This document shows positions 37,001-44,762 of a stretch of 64,000 bases of DNA, piece by piece. The notes under the pieces are model-generated. The model made no database searches. It had not been told where the DNA came from and saw nothing but the letters and a program-made list of their open reading frames with translations. This stretch comes from Larkinella sp051857545 (GTDB lineage: Bacteria; Bacteroidota; Bacteroidia; Cytophagales; Spirosomataceae): positions 124,001 through 188,000 of the forward strand of contig NZ_JBPZHB010000003.1 of the NCBI RefSeq assembly GCF_051857545.1, in the 5' to 3' direction. A program made the position numbers and the translations under genes. Numbering within the stretch: the first letter of the stretch is position 1; each line of letters starts with the position of its first letter.

Positions 37001-38974
37001 ACCCGTAATCACAAACCCGTCCAGAATGGCCGTACTGGTGATGTCTGTGTTGGATATGACGTGGTAACTGTTGTCGCCCGGGTCGCCCGTTCCAATGTCG
37101 CCACTCAGGGTGGTGCTGGACGGGGTGGTCAGGTTGAGGGCGGGCCGCTCGCTGCGATTGGCTTCATTTCCCACAAAACCGCCGTAAATGGCCACGTTGT
37201 TCTTCAGGCTAAAGCTACTATTGCGGTCGGTTCCGGTGGTGGGCTTGTAGGTTCCCCCGGCTACCCACACCTCCCCGCCCGCGCTGAGCGAGTTGATGGC
37301 CCCCTGCAAATCAGATGTAGCGGTGGCCCAACTGGTGGCCGTCGCCGGATCGGAGTTGGTGCCGGTTGTCGACACAAACCGGGTGGTCGAGGGAACATCA
37401 TTGCTGGTTACGGTGACGGTAACGCTGCTGGTGGCGGTGCAGCCCGAAGTAAGATTGGTGACCGTCACCATGAAGGCTTTGGGGCCGGTGGTGAGCAGGG
37501 TAGCGCTCACGGGGTTGGCCGTGGTGCTGCTCAGGGTGGCTCCGGCCGGGGCGGCCCAGTCATAACTCAGGGTACTGCCGCCAGCTACCGTTGCCGACAG
37601 ACTGACCGCTTGTCCGATGGTGACGCTGGCGGAAGAAGCCAGGGTTGACACGATGATGCGAGCCGCCGGTTCTTGCTGAAGCTCGTAAGCACCCATATCG
37701 ACCCGGTTTCCGTAGATGCGGGCATTTCCGGCCAGATCCGTCTGGGGTAGGGCCGTGACACTGTAGGGTCCGGAGACCGCCGTGGCACTGGCCGGATCAC
37801 CGGCATTGATGGCCGGGGAACAGGTGGTGAGTTGGAAGTTATCCGAACTGACAAAGGGCGAAGTGGTGGTGGTCAGGCTGTTAGAGCTGGTATAGCCCGT
37901 TACCGAAGGCTCGAACAGGCAATAACTGGCCGTAACCGTAGCACTTGTACCATTATATAGCGTATTATTTCCGTCATTGTTCCAGAAGATGCAATTGATG
38001 AGACTGGAGTTGCCGGAATTATCACTAAACATTCCTGCTCCCTGACTGGAGGTATTTGATGCAAAAGTACAGTTGGTCAGGCTGGGATTGGAATTATTAT
38101 TATCCATCCCCCCCCCAGTGAAATTAGCGGAATTTAACGTAAAACTACAGTTGGTCAGGCTGGGATTAGATGCACTATTAGCCATTCCCCCCCCAAACCT
38201 ACCAGCGGTATTTGACGTAAAACTACAGTTGGTCAGACTGGGATTGGAATTATTATTAATCATCGCCCCGCCTACTCCATTAGCGGAATTTGACGTAAAG
38301 CTACAGTTGGTCAGAATGGGACTGGAACTGGCATTATACATTCCCCCCCCATCCGTGTTGGCTTTATTCGAGATAAAACGACAGTTGGTCAGAATGGGAC
38401 TGGAAATGGCATTATACATTCCCCCCCCGATACTCCTGTAATCGTTTGTATTATCATAGTTGGCATTTCCGCCCGTAATGACCACCCCGTCCAGAATGGC
38501 CGTACTGGTGATGCCTAGGTTGTATATGACGTGGTAGCTGTTGTCGCCCGGGTCGCCCTCATTACCAATGTCGCCACTCAGGGTGGTGCTGGACGGGGTG
38601 GTCAGATTGATTGGGGGCCGGTCGCTGCGATTGGCTTCGTTTCCCACAAAACCGCCGTATATGGCCACGTTGTTCTTCATGTTAAACCAAATCTCGCGGT
38701 CGGTACCGGTGGTGGGTTTGTAGGTTCCCCCGGCGACCCACACCTCACCGCCCGCGCTGAGCGAGTTGATGGCCCCCTGCAAATCAGCCGTGGCCGTGGC
38801 CCAACTGGTGGCCGTCGCCGGATTGGAGTTGGTGCCGGTCGTCGACACAAACCGAGTGGTCGTCTGGGCGGAGGCTGCCACGGACCAAATGAACAGGCAA
38901 CCCAGCCAAAAAAACCGGGAATGAAATGCCGCAACGGCATGGGTCGGGAATAGGGAAGTAAAACGTTTCTTCAT
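34022..38974 (-). CDS. Enlarged T9SS-exported beta-helix surface protein, block copy B
   Basis: The protein is 1650 residues. It has the same building blocks as copy A, but the beta-helix plus Ig unit is present twice: TRFVSTTGTNSNPATATSWA near residue 45 and TRFVSTTGTNSDPATATSWA near residue 540. A third Ig-like domain follows, then the GWAWDRN / He_PIG / GWVWDRN modules and a T9SS sorting domain (VLGNPVSNQVEVEI ... TARILKGK). It is a likely surface adhesin or glycan-binding protein. The start is the ATG at 38974 (MKKRFTSLFP), matching copies A and C. Several G8-G9 runs lie in the repeats. No intact cupin precedes it. Confidence 0.85.
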   Translation of the reverse strand: MKKRFTSLFPTHAVAAFHSRFFWLGCLFIWSVAASAQTTTRFVSTTGTNSNPATATSWATATADLQGAINSLSAGGEVWVAGGTYKPTTGTDREIWFNMKNNVAIYGGFVGNEANRSDRPPINLTTPSSTTLSGDIGNEGDPGDNSYHVIYNLGITSTAILDGVVITGGNANYDNTNDYRSIGGGMYNAISSPILTNCRFISNKANTDGGGMYNASSSPILTNCSFTSNSANGVGGAMINNNSNPSLTNCSFTSNTAGRFGGGMANSASNPSLTNCSFTLNSANFTGGGMDNNNSNPSLTNCTFASNTSSQGAGMFSDNSGNSSLINCIFWNNDGNNTLYNGTSATVTASYCLFEPSVTGYTSSNSLTTTTSPFVSSDNFQLTTCSPAINAGDPASATAVSGPYSVTALPQTDLAGNARIYGNRVDMGAYELQQEPAARIIVSTLASSASVTIGQAVSLSATVAGGSTLSYDWAAPAGATLSSTTANPVSATLLTTGPKAFMVTVTNLTSGCTATSSVTVTVTSNDVPSTTRFVSTTGTNSDPATATSWATATSDLQGAINSLSAGGEVWVAGGTYKPTTGTDRNSSFSLKNNVAIYGGFVGNEANRSERPALNLTTPSSTTLSGDIGTGDPGDNSYHVISNTDITSTAILDGFVITGGNANFDDTNDPRNSGGGMANANSSPSLINCLFIANTAISNGGGMYNDSSNPSLTNCSFTSNATDYGGGMYNVASSPSLTNCLFTSNSASSFGGGMYNNIDASPVLANCSFNSNTAGNNGGGMYNYISSPSLTSCSFTSNIAITYGGGMYNNTDSSPILTNCSFTSNTANEAGGGINNDSSSPILTNCRFNSNSATYGGGINNNNSSPSLTNCTFASNTATNQGGGMYSENSGNPSLINCIFWNNGGTNTLISSYGATTTAHYCLFEPSVTDYTGSNILTTTTSPFVSSDNLQLTTCSVAVNAGDPASATAVAGPYSVTALPQTDMAGNPRIFGNQVDIGAYELQQEPGGMSISTLASSASVCVGQSVSLSATVEGGSNLSYGWAAPAGASLSSTSTNPVSATLLTTGPKAFTVTVTDLSSGCTATSSVTVTGSVAPTAVITPSSATLTCASPTVSLTASGGSSYRWDDNSTNAIRTVSVAGPYSVTVTAGGSCSAVAGITVSGNDSGTPAPPNLTSTTVTQGAPTVNLTASNCAGTLTWNGPGGASGTGAIAVLTTNTGIFVYQATCTVGGCVSDPASATVVVTAPTVTGSFDGFIYGADCSSFRGWAWDRNKSNTAILVEILVDSESKGTILANEFRQDLKDGGKGNGIHAFRWVIPDDLKDGEVHTLSAVVAGSGFTLKDGPKTIRCQNGTPPPPPNKPPVAPAMTPLTIQQGVNFTTTLPVFTDPENGILSYALAGLPGGLTFTSGTRQMSGKTEIAGSFALTYSATDDKGATNSVSFNLTVNPAETVVTGSFEGYLDKLDCGGIRGWVWDRNKPNTPITVEFYLEPSPGTITPLGSTLANIYRVDLKEAGKGNGAHAYNFTPPGSVTNGTRVLARVLGSTFILKGSPKEYQCNAPTRLSAESTTALEVMVLGNPVSNQVEVEIRGAEGKPLHVQLTDINGHLVSEQRVPQAATVEHHRLLVFHQAPGVLLLRVSTPTQQKTARILKGK

Positions 38975-39055
38975 CGTACACAAATAGATTAAGGACAAAA
39001 AAAGAAATCCGCCAGGGCATCGGTGCGCGGATGGGTGGGCGGATTTTGCGGGTTG

Positions 39056-39132
39056 TCAGTCCGGCAACTTGTAGCCGAGCGTACTGCCCACAAACGCCAG
39101 AAACCGCATGAGTCCGTGGGGTGGGGTGGCCG
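39056..39132 (-). pseudogene. Cupin C-terminal remnant, block copy B
   Basis: About 25 codons remain (PPHGLMRFLAFVGSTLGYKLPD and stop), identical in style to the ends of the cupins at 32178 and 44068. The rest of the gene has been deleted, joining this stub directly to sequence that normally lies upstream of the cupin (from about 39140). Confidence 0.82.
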
Positions 39133-39148
39133 ACCCTGTTTGGAAACA

Positions 39149-39210
39149 CAAGGATACGGAAGCGAGGTGTGTAGGGAGGTGGACTATTGTTCGAAAAGGT
39201 GGACTATTGT
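39149..39210 (-). promoter_or_regulatory. Candidate HTCS operator and promoter, block copy B
   Basis: The same pair of GGTGGACTATTGT repeats (39178-39210) and minus-strand TATCCTTG box (39149-39156) as in copies A and C. It is kept although the cupin and regulator on either side are almost gone. It would now drive the T9SS gene directly, about 175 nt upstream of its ATG. Confidence 0.6.
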
Positions 39211-39402
39211 TTAAATTTGGTCAGAATGGCGGTATTGACCGGGCGAAACGCCGAATTCTTCGGCGGCAGCGTTGCGATTGGAATTGGTCCCATCCACCCA
39301 ATCCGGCTGCCCCGTAGCTGCTTTGTCTGGCTCCTTATCCATCGCCGAAACGGCCATCGAAAAGCCAAGGAAAACGACCAGCAGATAAAACTGGTTGCCA
39401 AT
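39211..39402 (-). pseudogene. Regulator C-terminal stub fused to an unrelated hydrophobic frame, block copy B
   Basis: A frame open from about 39402 to the TAA at 39211 ends with EEFGVSPGQYRHSDQI. The part up to ~39262 matches the last 16 codons of the hybrid regulator (DEFGISPANFR). Upstream of that, the frame reads a hydrophobic stretch (FYLLVVFLGFSMAVSAMD) and a short polar tail not found in the regulator. There is no good start codon before the internal ATG. It is probably a recombination junction, not a functional gene. Confidence 0.5.
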
Positions 39403-39646
39403 GTATAGTAGAATGTAAAGTCATATCGAATGGAGAGGGGCCACTAGATCCGTCCGAACGAGGGGATGCTGATGTGGCCATGAATTGAATTGAAACGGCT
39501 GGCACGAATTGATGAGCGGTTATATCGAAAACCAACCGCATTTGGCGCGGACCGATCATCCTTGCTGACCAACCCGGTGGATACGCTGGGAACAGCCGGG
39601 TTTCGGTAGCCCAAAAAACCGCCTACTACAACCTCAAACCGGTTGG
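39264..39646. other. Decayed region between block copy B and the cupin/Crp genes
   Basis: These 383 bp contain no intact gene. Parts look formerly coding (for example a plus-strand frame near 39600-39640 broken by a stop), but no family could be named. Confidence 0.4.
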
Positions 39647-40081
39647 TCAGTTGGCCACGGGCACCAGGCCATGCTCCAGCATAATGGCCTTCAATCGGCC
39701 CATATCCGGCGGACCACCGGCCTTTAATACGCCAAGAATGTCTTTGAAGTAATTGGCTGTGAACACGCCGGGATTGGCGTAGGCCAGGATTTCCACCGTT
39801 TCGTCGGAGTCGTTCGTGAAGCTGTGAATCCGGCCTCTTTTAATAAAGTAATGATCACCGGGCCGGAGTTGCAGAGCCTGATCATCCACCGTCAAGGTAA
39901 GCGATCCTTTCAAGCTGTACAGGGTTTCATCGAAATGGTCATGATAGTGCGCAGCTGGCACTTTCGCATTGGGATGAATCACGACTTTGAAGAGCGTAAA
40001 CTGGGCGTTGGTGTCGGCCGCATCTAAACAAAAATGGATTTCCAGGCCATTGCCCAGATTGATTACTTCACAAGGTTTCAT
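39647..40081 (-). CDS. Cupin-domain protein downstream of a Crp-type regulator
   Basis: The protein is 144 residues, a single cupin: PAAHYHDHFDETLYSLKGSL (metal ligands His, His, Glu) and KRGRIHSFTND (second motif). The C-terminal tail (FKDILGVLKAGGPPDMGRLK) is typical of small quercetinase-like cupins. The start is the ATG at 40081 (MKPCEV). It lies 72 nt downstream of the Crp/Fnr-type gene on the same strand, so co-transcription is likely. It is not closely related to the block cupins. The substrate is unknown. Confidence 0.78.
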   Translation of the reverse strand: MKPCEVINLGNGLEIHFCLDAADTNAQFTLFKVVIHPNAKVPAAHYHDHFDETLYSLKGSLTLTVDDQALQLRPGDHYFIKRGRIHSFTNDSDETVEILAYANPGVFTANYFKDILGVLKAGGPPDMGRLKAIMLEHGLVPVAN

Positions 40082-40153
40082 AGCATTTTCTTTAGCGATA
40101 GGACAAAGCAACTTACCGGGAGCCGGTAAAAAATTGATTTGAATCAAGAAAGT

Positions 40154-40735
40154 TCATAAGTGCCGGTTTCTTTTTCGAATGCGGCTGAGCGTCTCGGGGG
40201 TTACGCCCAAATAACTGGCGATGTGGTATTGAGGAATACGGTTGATCCAGTGGGGGGATTCTTTCATGATTCGGCGGTATTTTTCGTCCGGCGTTTCCGT
40301 GGCCATGTTGCTGAGCATGTTTTTAAGCTTGGCCACGGTGTGCCCCCGGTTGATAATCTGGTAAAGCGCATAGTCCGGAATCGTTCGGGTGGCATATTCC
40401 CAGTTTTCCCGGTTGAGATAAATCAACTGGCAATCTTCCAGCGCCTGCATGCTCATGGTTGAGGGAGTGCGGTTGATAAAGCTATCCATTTCGCCACACC
40501 ACCATCCTTCTTCGGCAAAAAATATGGTTCGTTCGGTTCCTTCCGGGGTGTTGTGGTATTGTCTGAGGCAGCCTTTCAAGACAAATGCCAGGTGTTTGAC
40601 CACAGCATCCTGCTGAAAGAGCAATTCATTTTTAGGAACAAATCGCTCCTGAAAAAGCAGAATAAATTTCTGGAACTCTTCTTGGGGAAAATGATGTCTT
40701 TCCCGTAACGTTTTAAGCAGTAGGTGAGTGTCCAT
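40154..40735 (-). CDS. Crp/Fnr-family transcriptional regulator
   Basis: The protein is 193 residues. The N-terminal cyclic-nucleotide-binding-like barrel includes FVLKGCLRQYHNTPEGTERTIFFAEEG. The C-terminal helix-turn-helix is YHIASYLGVTPETLSRIRKR. This short Crp form is common in Bacteroidota and often controls an adjacent gene of one or two domains, here the cupin 72 nt downstream. The ligand is unknown. Confidence 0.85.
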   Translation of the reverse strand: MDTHLLLKTLRERHHFPQEEFQKFILLFQERFVPKNELLFQQDAVVKHLAFVLKGCLRQYHNTPEGTERTIFFAEEGWWCGEMDSFINRTPSTMSMQALEDCQLIYLNRENWEYATRTIPDYALYQIINRGHTVAKLKNMLSNMATETPDEKYRRIMKESPHWINRIPQYHIASYLGVTPETLSRIRKRNRHL

Positions 40736-41026
40736 AGGGAAGGGATGAAACTTCGGCTAACGGGTTGGGATAGATCATTGACCGTTTTGGTAATTGTTAC
40801 TGCTTTTGATGACAGATCAGGATATGAGTTCAGGTCATACAGACCCGATTCTCCAAGTTTGACTGGCCAGGATTTGAGATAAGATCGCCTTACCAAACTG
40901 GGGATTAAAAATCAATTTTGATTGTCCACCAGCGGCTAAGGGGCCGATTAGACCTACCACCGAGAGGATGCGTTTCCTAAATTAAGTGTGGATTTGTTGT
41001 GATTAACTGCGGGCAAAAACCGCTAT
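40736..41026. other. Intergenic region upstream of the Crp-type gene
   Basis: No gene, hairpin or repeat was recognised in these 291 bp. It is expected to hold the promoter of the Crp/cupin pair. Confidence 0.4.
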
Positions 41027-43042
41027 TTACGCCGGCAACCTGACCACCATTTCGGTGCCATCACCCGTCTGCGTTTCCACTTCCAGGCTTCCACCGTGTC
41101 CTTTAGTGATGATGTCATAACTCATCGATAAACCAAGCCCGGTTCCCTGCCCGGTGGGCTTAGTAGTAAAGAAGGGTTGAAAGATTTTGGCTTTGACCGA
41201 TTCCGGAATGCCGGTACCATTATCTTTTACCCGGATTTCCACCTTCCCGTTGCTGCGATGGGTACTCACCGTCACCGTCGGCCGATACCCTTTCGGTGTC
41301 GCCTTTTGCCGCTCCGCAACGGCATAAAAGGCATTATTGTACAGGTTTAGCAACACCCGGCCCATGTCCTGGGGAACCAGTTCGATGGGCGATAGATTGC
41401 CATCAAAGTTGGTCACCAGTTCGGCATTAAAGTCTTTATCTTTCGCCCGAAGCCCGTGATAGGCCAGTTTCAAGTATTCATTCGTCAACGCGTTAAGATC
41501 GGCGACTTGCCGCTCTCCGGTGCTACTGCGACTATGCTCCAGCATGCCTTTGACAATCGAATCCGCCCGTTTGCCATGGTGGTTGATCTTTTGAAGGTTC
41601 ATGGTTAAATCGTCGGCGATCGCCAGCACATCTTCCAGTCGACCCGCTGAAGCTTCTTCTTTTAGTTCCTGCACCAACTCTCCGCTTACTTCCGAGAAGT
41701 TCGTGACAAAGTTCAGGGGGTTCTGAATTTCGTGAGCGATTCCGGCCGTGAGTTCACCCAGAGAGGCCATCTTTTCCTTTTGGATCAGTTGAGCCTGCGT
41801 CGTCTGGAGTTCCCCCAGTGCCTGCTCCGCTTTGCCCCGCTGCTGATCGAGTTCGGTTTTTTGACGAGTCAGCAACTGGTTGCTACGTCGTTGACGTTGA
41901 TTGGTTCGCCAAAGCAACCCGGCCACCAGCATCACCACGGCGATCAGCCCCGATAGCCCATACAGACGGATGCGGTTTTGATAGGATGCCTCCAGAGCGG
42001 CCTGTTCCTGTTGACGCTGCTGTTCCTCAAAGCCAAGCGTGAGGAGTTGTTTGATTTTTTCCTGACTGAAGAGGCTGTCCTTAGCCGCTACGGCAACTTT
42101 GTAATAGCGCAGCGCCTGCGTATTGTTGCGCCCTTCGTAGAGCTTCGTCAGGAGTTCGCTGGCGGATAGAATGCCATCGAGGTAATTCGTTTGCTGTCCG
42201 GCTGCGAGTGCCCGGCTGGCGTTGACGATGCTGGAATCTATAGCGCCGGTTGCCTGGTATAAGGAGGCAATGCTCAAATAAATATCCGCCATAATAACCG
42301 TCGAATTACTTTGCCCGGCGGCCACCAGAGCCCGGCGGTAATACGAAAGTGCCGTGGTGGTGTCGTGACGCTTTAGGTGTAAATCGCCCAATACGTAGAG
42401 GTTATGGTCCAGAACGATTCGGCCTTGTTCCTGTTCAGTCAACAGTGTGGCCTTTTTCAAGTAATAGTCGGCCGAATCCAACTGATTGATCAGAAGGTAA
42501 GCTTCTCCCAGATTGCTATATAGAATAGCATAATTTAGGACGGCTCTTTGTGGATCGTTCCGGTGAACCTGGTCAAAGACTCGTTGCGATTCCTTAAGCA
42601 GACGGAGCGAGCGCTTGTGGTCTTTTTGCGCCTGATAGGGAGAAACCATGTTGTTGAGTACGGCGGAAATGGCAGGCAGATCGTGAATGGATCGGCTAAT
42701 CTGAAGCGATTGCTGAAAAAAGCGAATAGCTTTCGGATAATCTCCCAGACTGGAAAGACTGCTGCCCATCATACTAAGTCCCTTGGCCTGACCGGGTTTA
42801 TCGTCCAATTGCTGCGCAAGCCGATACGCCTGTTGCGCGAGTCGATAGGTGGTGTCGGGTTTGATGTCGAGATAAAGACGCCCCAGCCGGTTCAGCCGAC
42901 GCACCCGATTGGTATCAGCGCGTTGCTGGATCAATTGTCGTTTCAAACTGTCTATCTCGGTTGACTGGGCGCAGGCCATCCAATTACTTCCCCAGAACAG
43001 GGAAACAAAAGCGAGTAGGGCGGGGTGTAGCGAACGTTTCAT
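41027..43042 (-). CDS. TPR-containing sensor histidine kinase
   Basis: The protein is 671 residues. A signal peptide (ending WMACAQ) precedes about eight tetratricopeptide-like helix pairs (~40-340). One transmembrane helix at ~358-378 (LYGLSGLIAVVMLVAGLLW) is followed by a coiled-coil and a kinase core: GIAHEIQNPLNFVTNFSEV (His near residue 435), NNAFYAVAERQ, VKDNGTGIP, FTTKPTGQGTGLGLSMSYDI. This HEIQNPLNF subtype is widespread in Bacteroidota. No response regulator is adjacent. The periplasmic TPR part presumably senses a protein or peptide ligand. Confidence 0.87.
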   Translation of the reverse strand: MKRSLHPALLAFVSLFWGSNWMACAQSTEIDSLKRQLIQQRADTNRVRRLNRLGRLYLDIKPDTTYRLAQQAYRLAQQLDDKPGQAKGLSMMGSSLSSLGDYPKAIRFFQQSLQISRSIHDLPAISAVLNNMVSPYQAQKDHKRSLRLLKESQRVFDQVHRNDPQRAVLNYAILYSNLGEAYLLINQLDSADYYLKKATLLTEQEQGRIVLDHNLYVLGDLHLKRHDTTTALSYYRRALVAAGQSNSTVIMADIYLSIASLYQATGAIDSSIVNASRALAAGQQTNYLDGILSASELLTKLYEGRNNTQALRYYKVAVAAKDSLFSQEKIKQLLTLGFEEQQRQQEQAALEASYQNRIRLYGLSGLIAVVMLVAGLLWRTNQRQRRSNQLLTRQKTELDQQRGKAEQALGELQTTQAQLIQKEKMASLGELTAGIAHEIQNPLNFVTNFSEVSGELVQELKEEASAGRLEDVLAIADDLTMNLQKINHHGKRADSIVKGMLEHSRSSTGERQVADLNALTNEYLKLAYHGLRAKDKDFNAELVTNFDGNLSPIELVPQDMGRVLLNLYNNAFYAVAERQKATPKGYRPTVTVSTHRSNGKVEIRVKDNGTGIPESVKAKIFQPFFTTKPTGQGTGLGLSMSYDIITKGHGGSLEVETQTGDGTEMVVRLPA

Positions 43043-43400
43043 ACGTAGTTTAATGGACCTGGTTAAGGGAGCAGGTGGTTACCAGCTCGATCAGGGTTCA
43101 ACGAACCTAAGCTTTTCGTTCCTAATCACCGTGTACCACTAGATGGGTGCTATTGCAAGTGTGCCAACCGATTTGTTGAGATCGGGCTGCATCAGTCGCC
43201 TGGCGGTTTCGGTAATGGAATGACCTATGTCTTAATTCGTTGAATGATTGCTGAAAAAAGGTAACAGGCGGTTTGCTGCTGCGTTTAAACCATTAAAGTA
43301 GGAATTATAAGCAAACGCATAGGTACAAGCAAATACATTGGGCCTGTCTGAGTTTGATAAAGGTTGTCAGATTTTTATCCCAAATGACAACTGTATGTAG
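43043..43400. other. Intergenic region between TPR kinase and block copy C
   Basis: These 358 bp carry no supported gene. Block C homology to the other copies ends close to 43440, so the stretch to its left is outside the duplicated unit. Confidence 0.4.
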
Positions 43401-43988
43401 TCAAACCAAAGTGGACAACTTAGCGGGAAAAGAGAAGAGACAATGGGTCAGACTGGGACTGCTGCGGATAGTATTATAGACTCCCCCTCCCGAATCGGCG
43501 GAATTTGACGTAAAGCTACAGTTGGTCAGAATGGGATTGGAGCTAGTATTTAACATTCCCGCACCATTATTCCTGAAATCGATCGTATCATCATAGTTGG
43601 CATGACCACCCGTAATGACAAATCCATCCAGAATGGCCGTACTGCTGATGTCTGAGTTGGATATGACGTGGTAACTGTTGTTGCCCGGGTCGCCCGTTCC
43701 AATATCGCCACTCAGGGTGGTGCTGGTGGTAGGTTTGTAGGTTCCCCCGGTGACCCGCACCTCACCGCCTGCGCTGAGCGAGTTGATGGCGCCCTGCAAA
43801 TCAGCGGTGGCGGTGGCCCAACTGGTGGCCGTCGCCGGATTACCGTTGGTGCCGGTCGTCGATACAAACCGGGTGGTCTGGGCGGAAACGACCAGTGAAA
43901 AACCGAGCAGGCATCCCAGCAATAAAAACCGGGTACGCAATGCTGCAACGGCATGGGTCGGGAATAGGGAAGTAAAATGTTTCTTCAT
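43401..43988 (-). pseudogene. Truncated T9SS beta-helix protein, block copy C
   Basis: Only the first ~180 codons match copies A and B: the identical signal peptide region, then one or two beta-helix repeats. The frame then runs through about 13 unrelated codons to a stop at 43401. All Ig-like, GWxWD and sorting domains are missing, so even if exported it could not be anchored through T9SS. A deletion between the first-repeat region and the copy-specific part also removed about 20 codons (the TTGTDR segment runs into TTSTTLSGD). Confidence 0.85.
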
Positions 43989-44067
43989 CGTACACGAATA
44001 GATTAAGGAAGAAAAATGGAAACCGCCGGAGCATCGGCTGATGCATGGTAGCGGTTTTTGCAGGTTG

Positions 44068-44613
44068 TTAATCAGGCAACTTGTACCCGAGCGTACTGCC
44101 CACGAAGGCCAGAAACCGCATGAGCCCGTGGGGCGGGTTGGCCGACTTGATTTCTTTTTCGTGGTCGACGAAAAGCATCGAAATCCGGATCAGGGAACCG
44201 AAGTTCTTTGGCGGCAGCGTCATTTTTCCACTGGTAATCAGGGTGTGCATCCGCCGGAAAAACCGCTCAAAACCGAGGGCGGGTTTGTGGATATTGAGGA
44301 GCCGAACCGGTTCGGGATGTGAATTTTTGAGCGTATGCGGTACACCCGCCGGAACGGTTGCGGTTTCGCCCGGTTTGACCAATCGCCATTGGCCGTCGAT
44401 CCACACATCCAGCGTACCTTCCAGCACCTGATAGCTTTCCTCGGCCTGGGGGTGAATGTGCTGCGGAGGCCCCTCAAAACCGGGCACCAACACATTGATG
44501 ACTTCAAAAAAAGCACCGTTGGTGTCTTTCGTGTCTTTGGTAATTTGCCACCACATGCCGGCGGCTGGAAAATCCAGAATTCGATCCGAATCCGTCTTGT
44601 TTAACTCTTTCAT
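44068..44613 (-). CDS. Cupin-domain protein, block copy C
   Basis: The protein is 181 residues, nearly identical to the cupin at 32178-32723, with all putative metal ligands kept (QHIHPQAEESYQ). The start is the ATG at 44613 (MKELNK). It lies 149 nt downstream of the hybrid regulator gene on the same strand, with the candidate operator in between. Because its partner T9SS gene is truncated, this copy may act alone or serve the other loci. The function is unknown. Confidence 0.83.
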   Translation of the reverse strand: MKELNKTDSDRILDFPAAGMWWQITKDTKDTNGAFFEVINVLVPGFEGPPQHIHPQAEESYQVLEGTLDVWIDGQWRLVKPGETATVPAGVPHTLKNSHPEPVRLLNIHKPALGFERFFRRMHTLITSGKMTLPPKNFGSLIRISMLFVDHEKEIKSANPPHGLMRFLAFVGSTLGYKLPD

Positions 44614-44700
44614 GGTCGCTGTTTTAAATAAGGGCAGGAGCCACCTGCCGGTGGAAAATGCAGTTTCCAGTGACCGGTTTTTGGGCCCTGGTTAGCGACA

Positions 44701-44762
44701 CAAGGATACGCAAGCGAGGTGTGTAGGGAGGTGGACTATTGTCCGAAAAGGTGGACTATTGT
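44701..44762 (-). promoter_or_regulatory. Candidate HTCS operator and promoter, block copy C
   Basis: Repeats GGTGGACTATTGT at 44730-44742 and 44750-44762 (period 20 bp) abut the regulator's stop codon. The minus-strand TATCCTTG box is at 44701-44708, 21 nt beyond the proximal repeat. The transcript would lead into the cupin gene. The same layout is found in copies A and B. Confidence 0.62.

Noticed and set aside
36300..38440. Plus-strand frames with repeated KLQLVRLGLEL phrases opposite the T9SS copy B gene
   Set aside because: They are shadows of the minus-strand repeat units; the frame breaks between units and there is no start or signal context.
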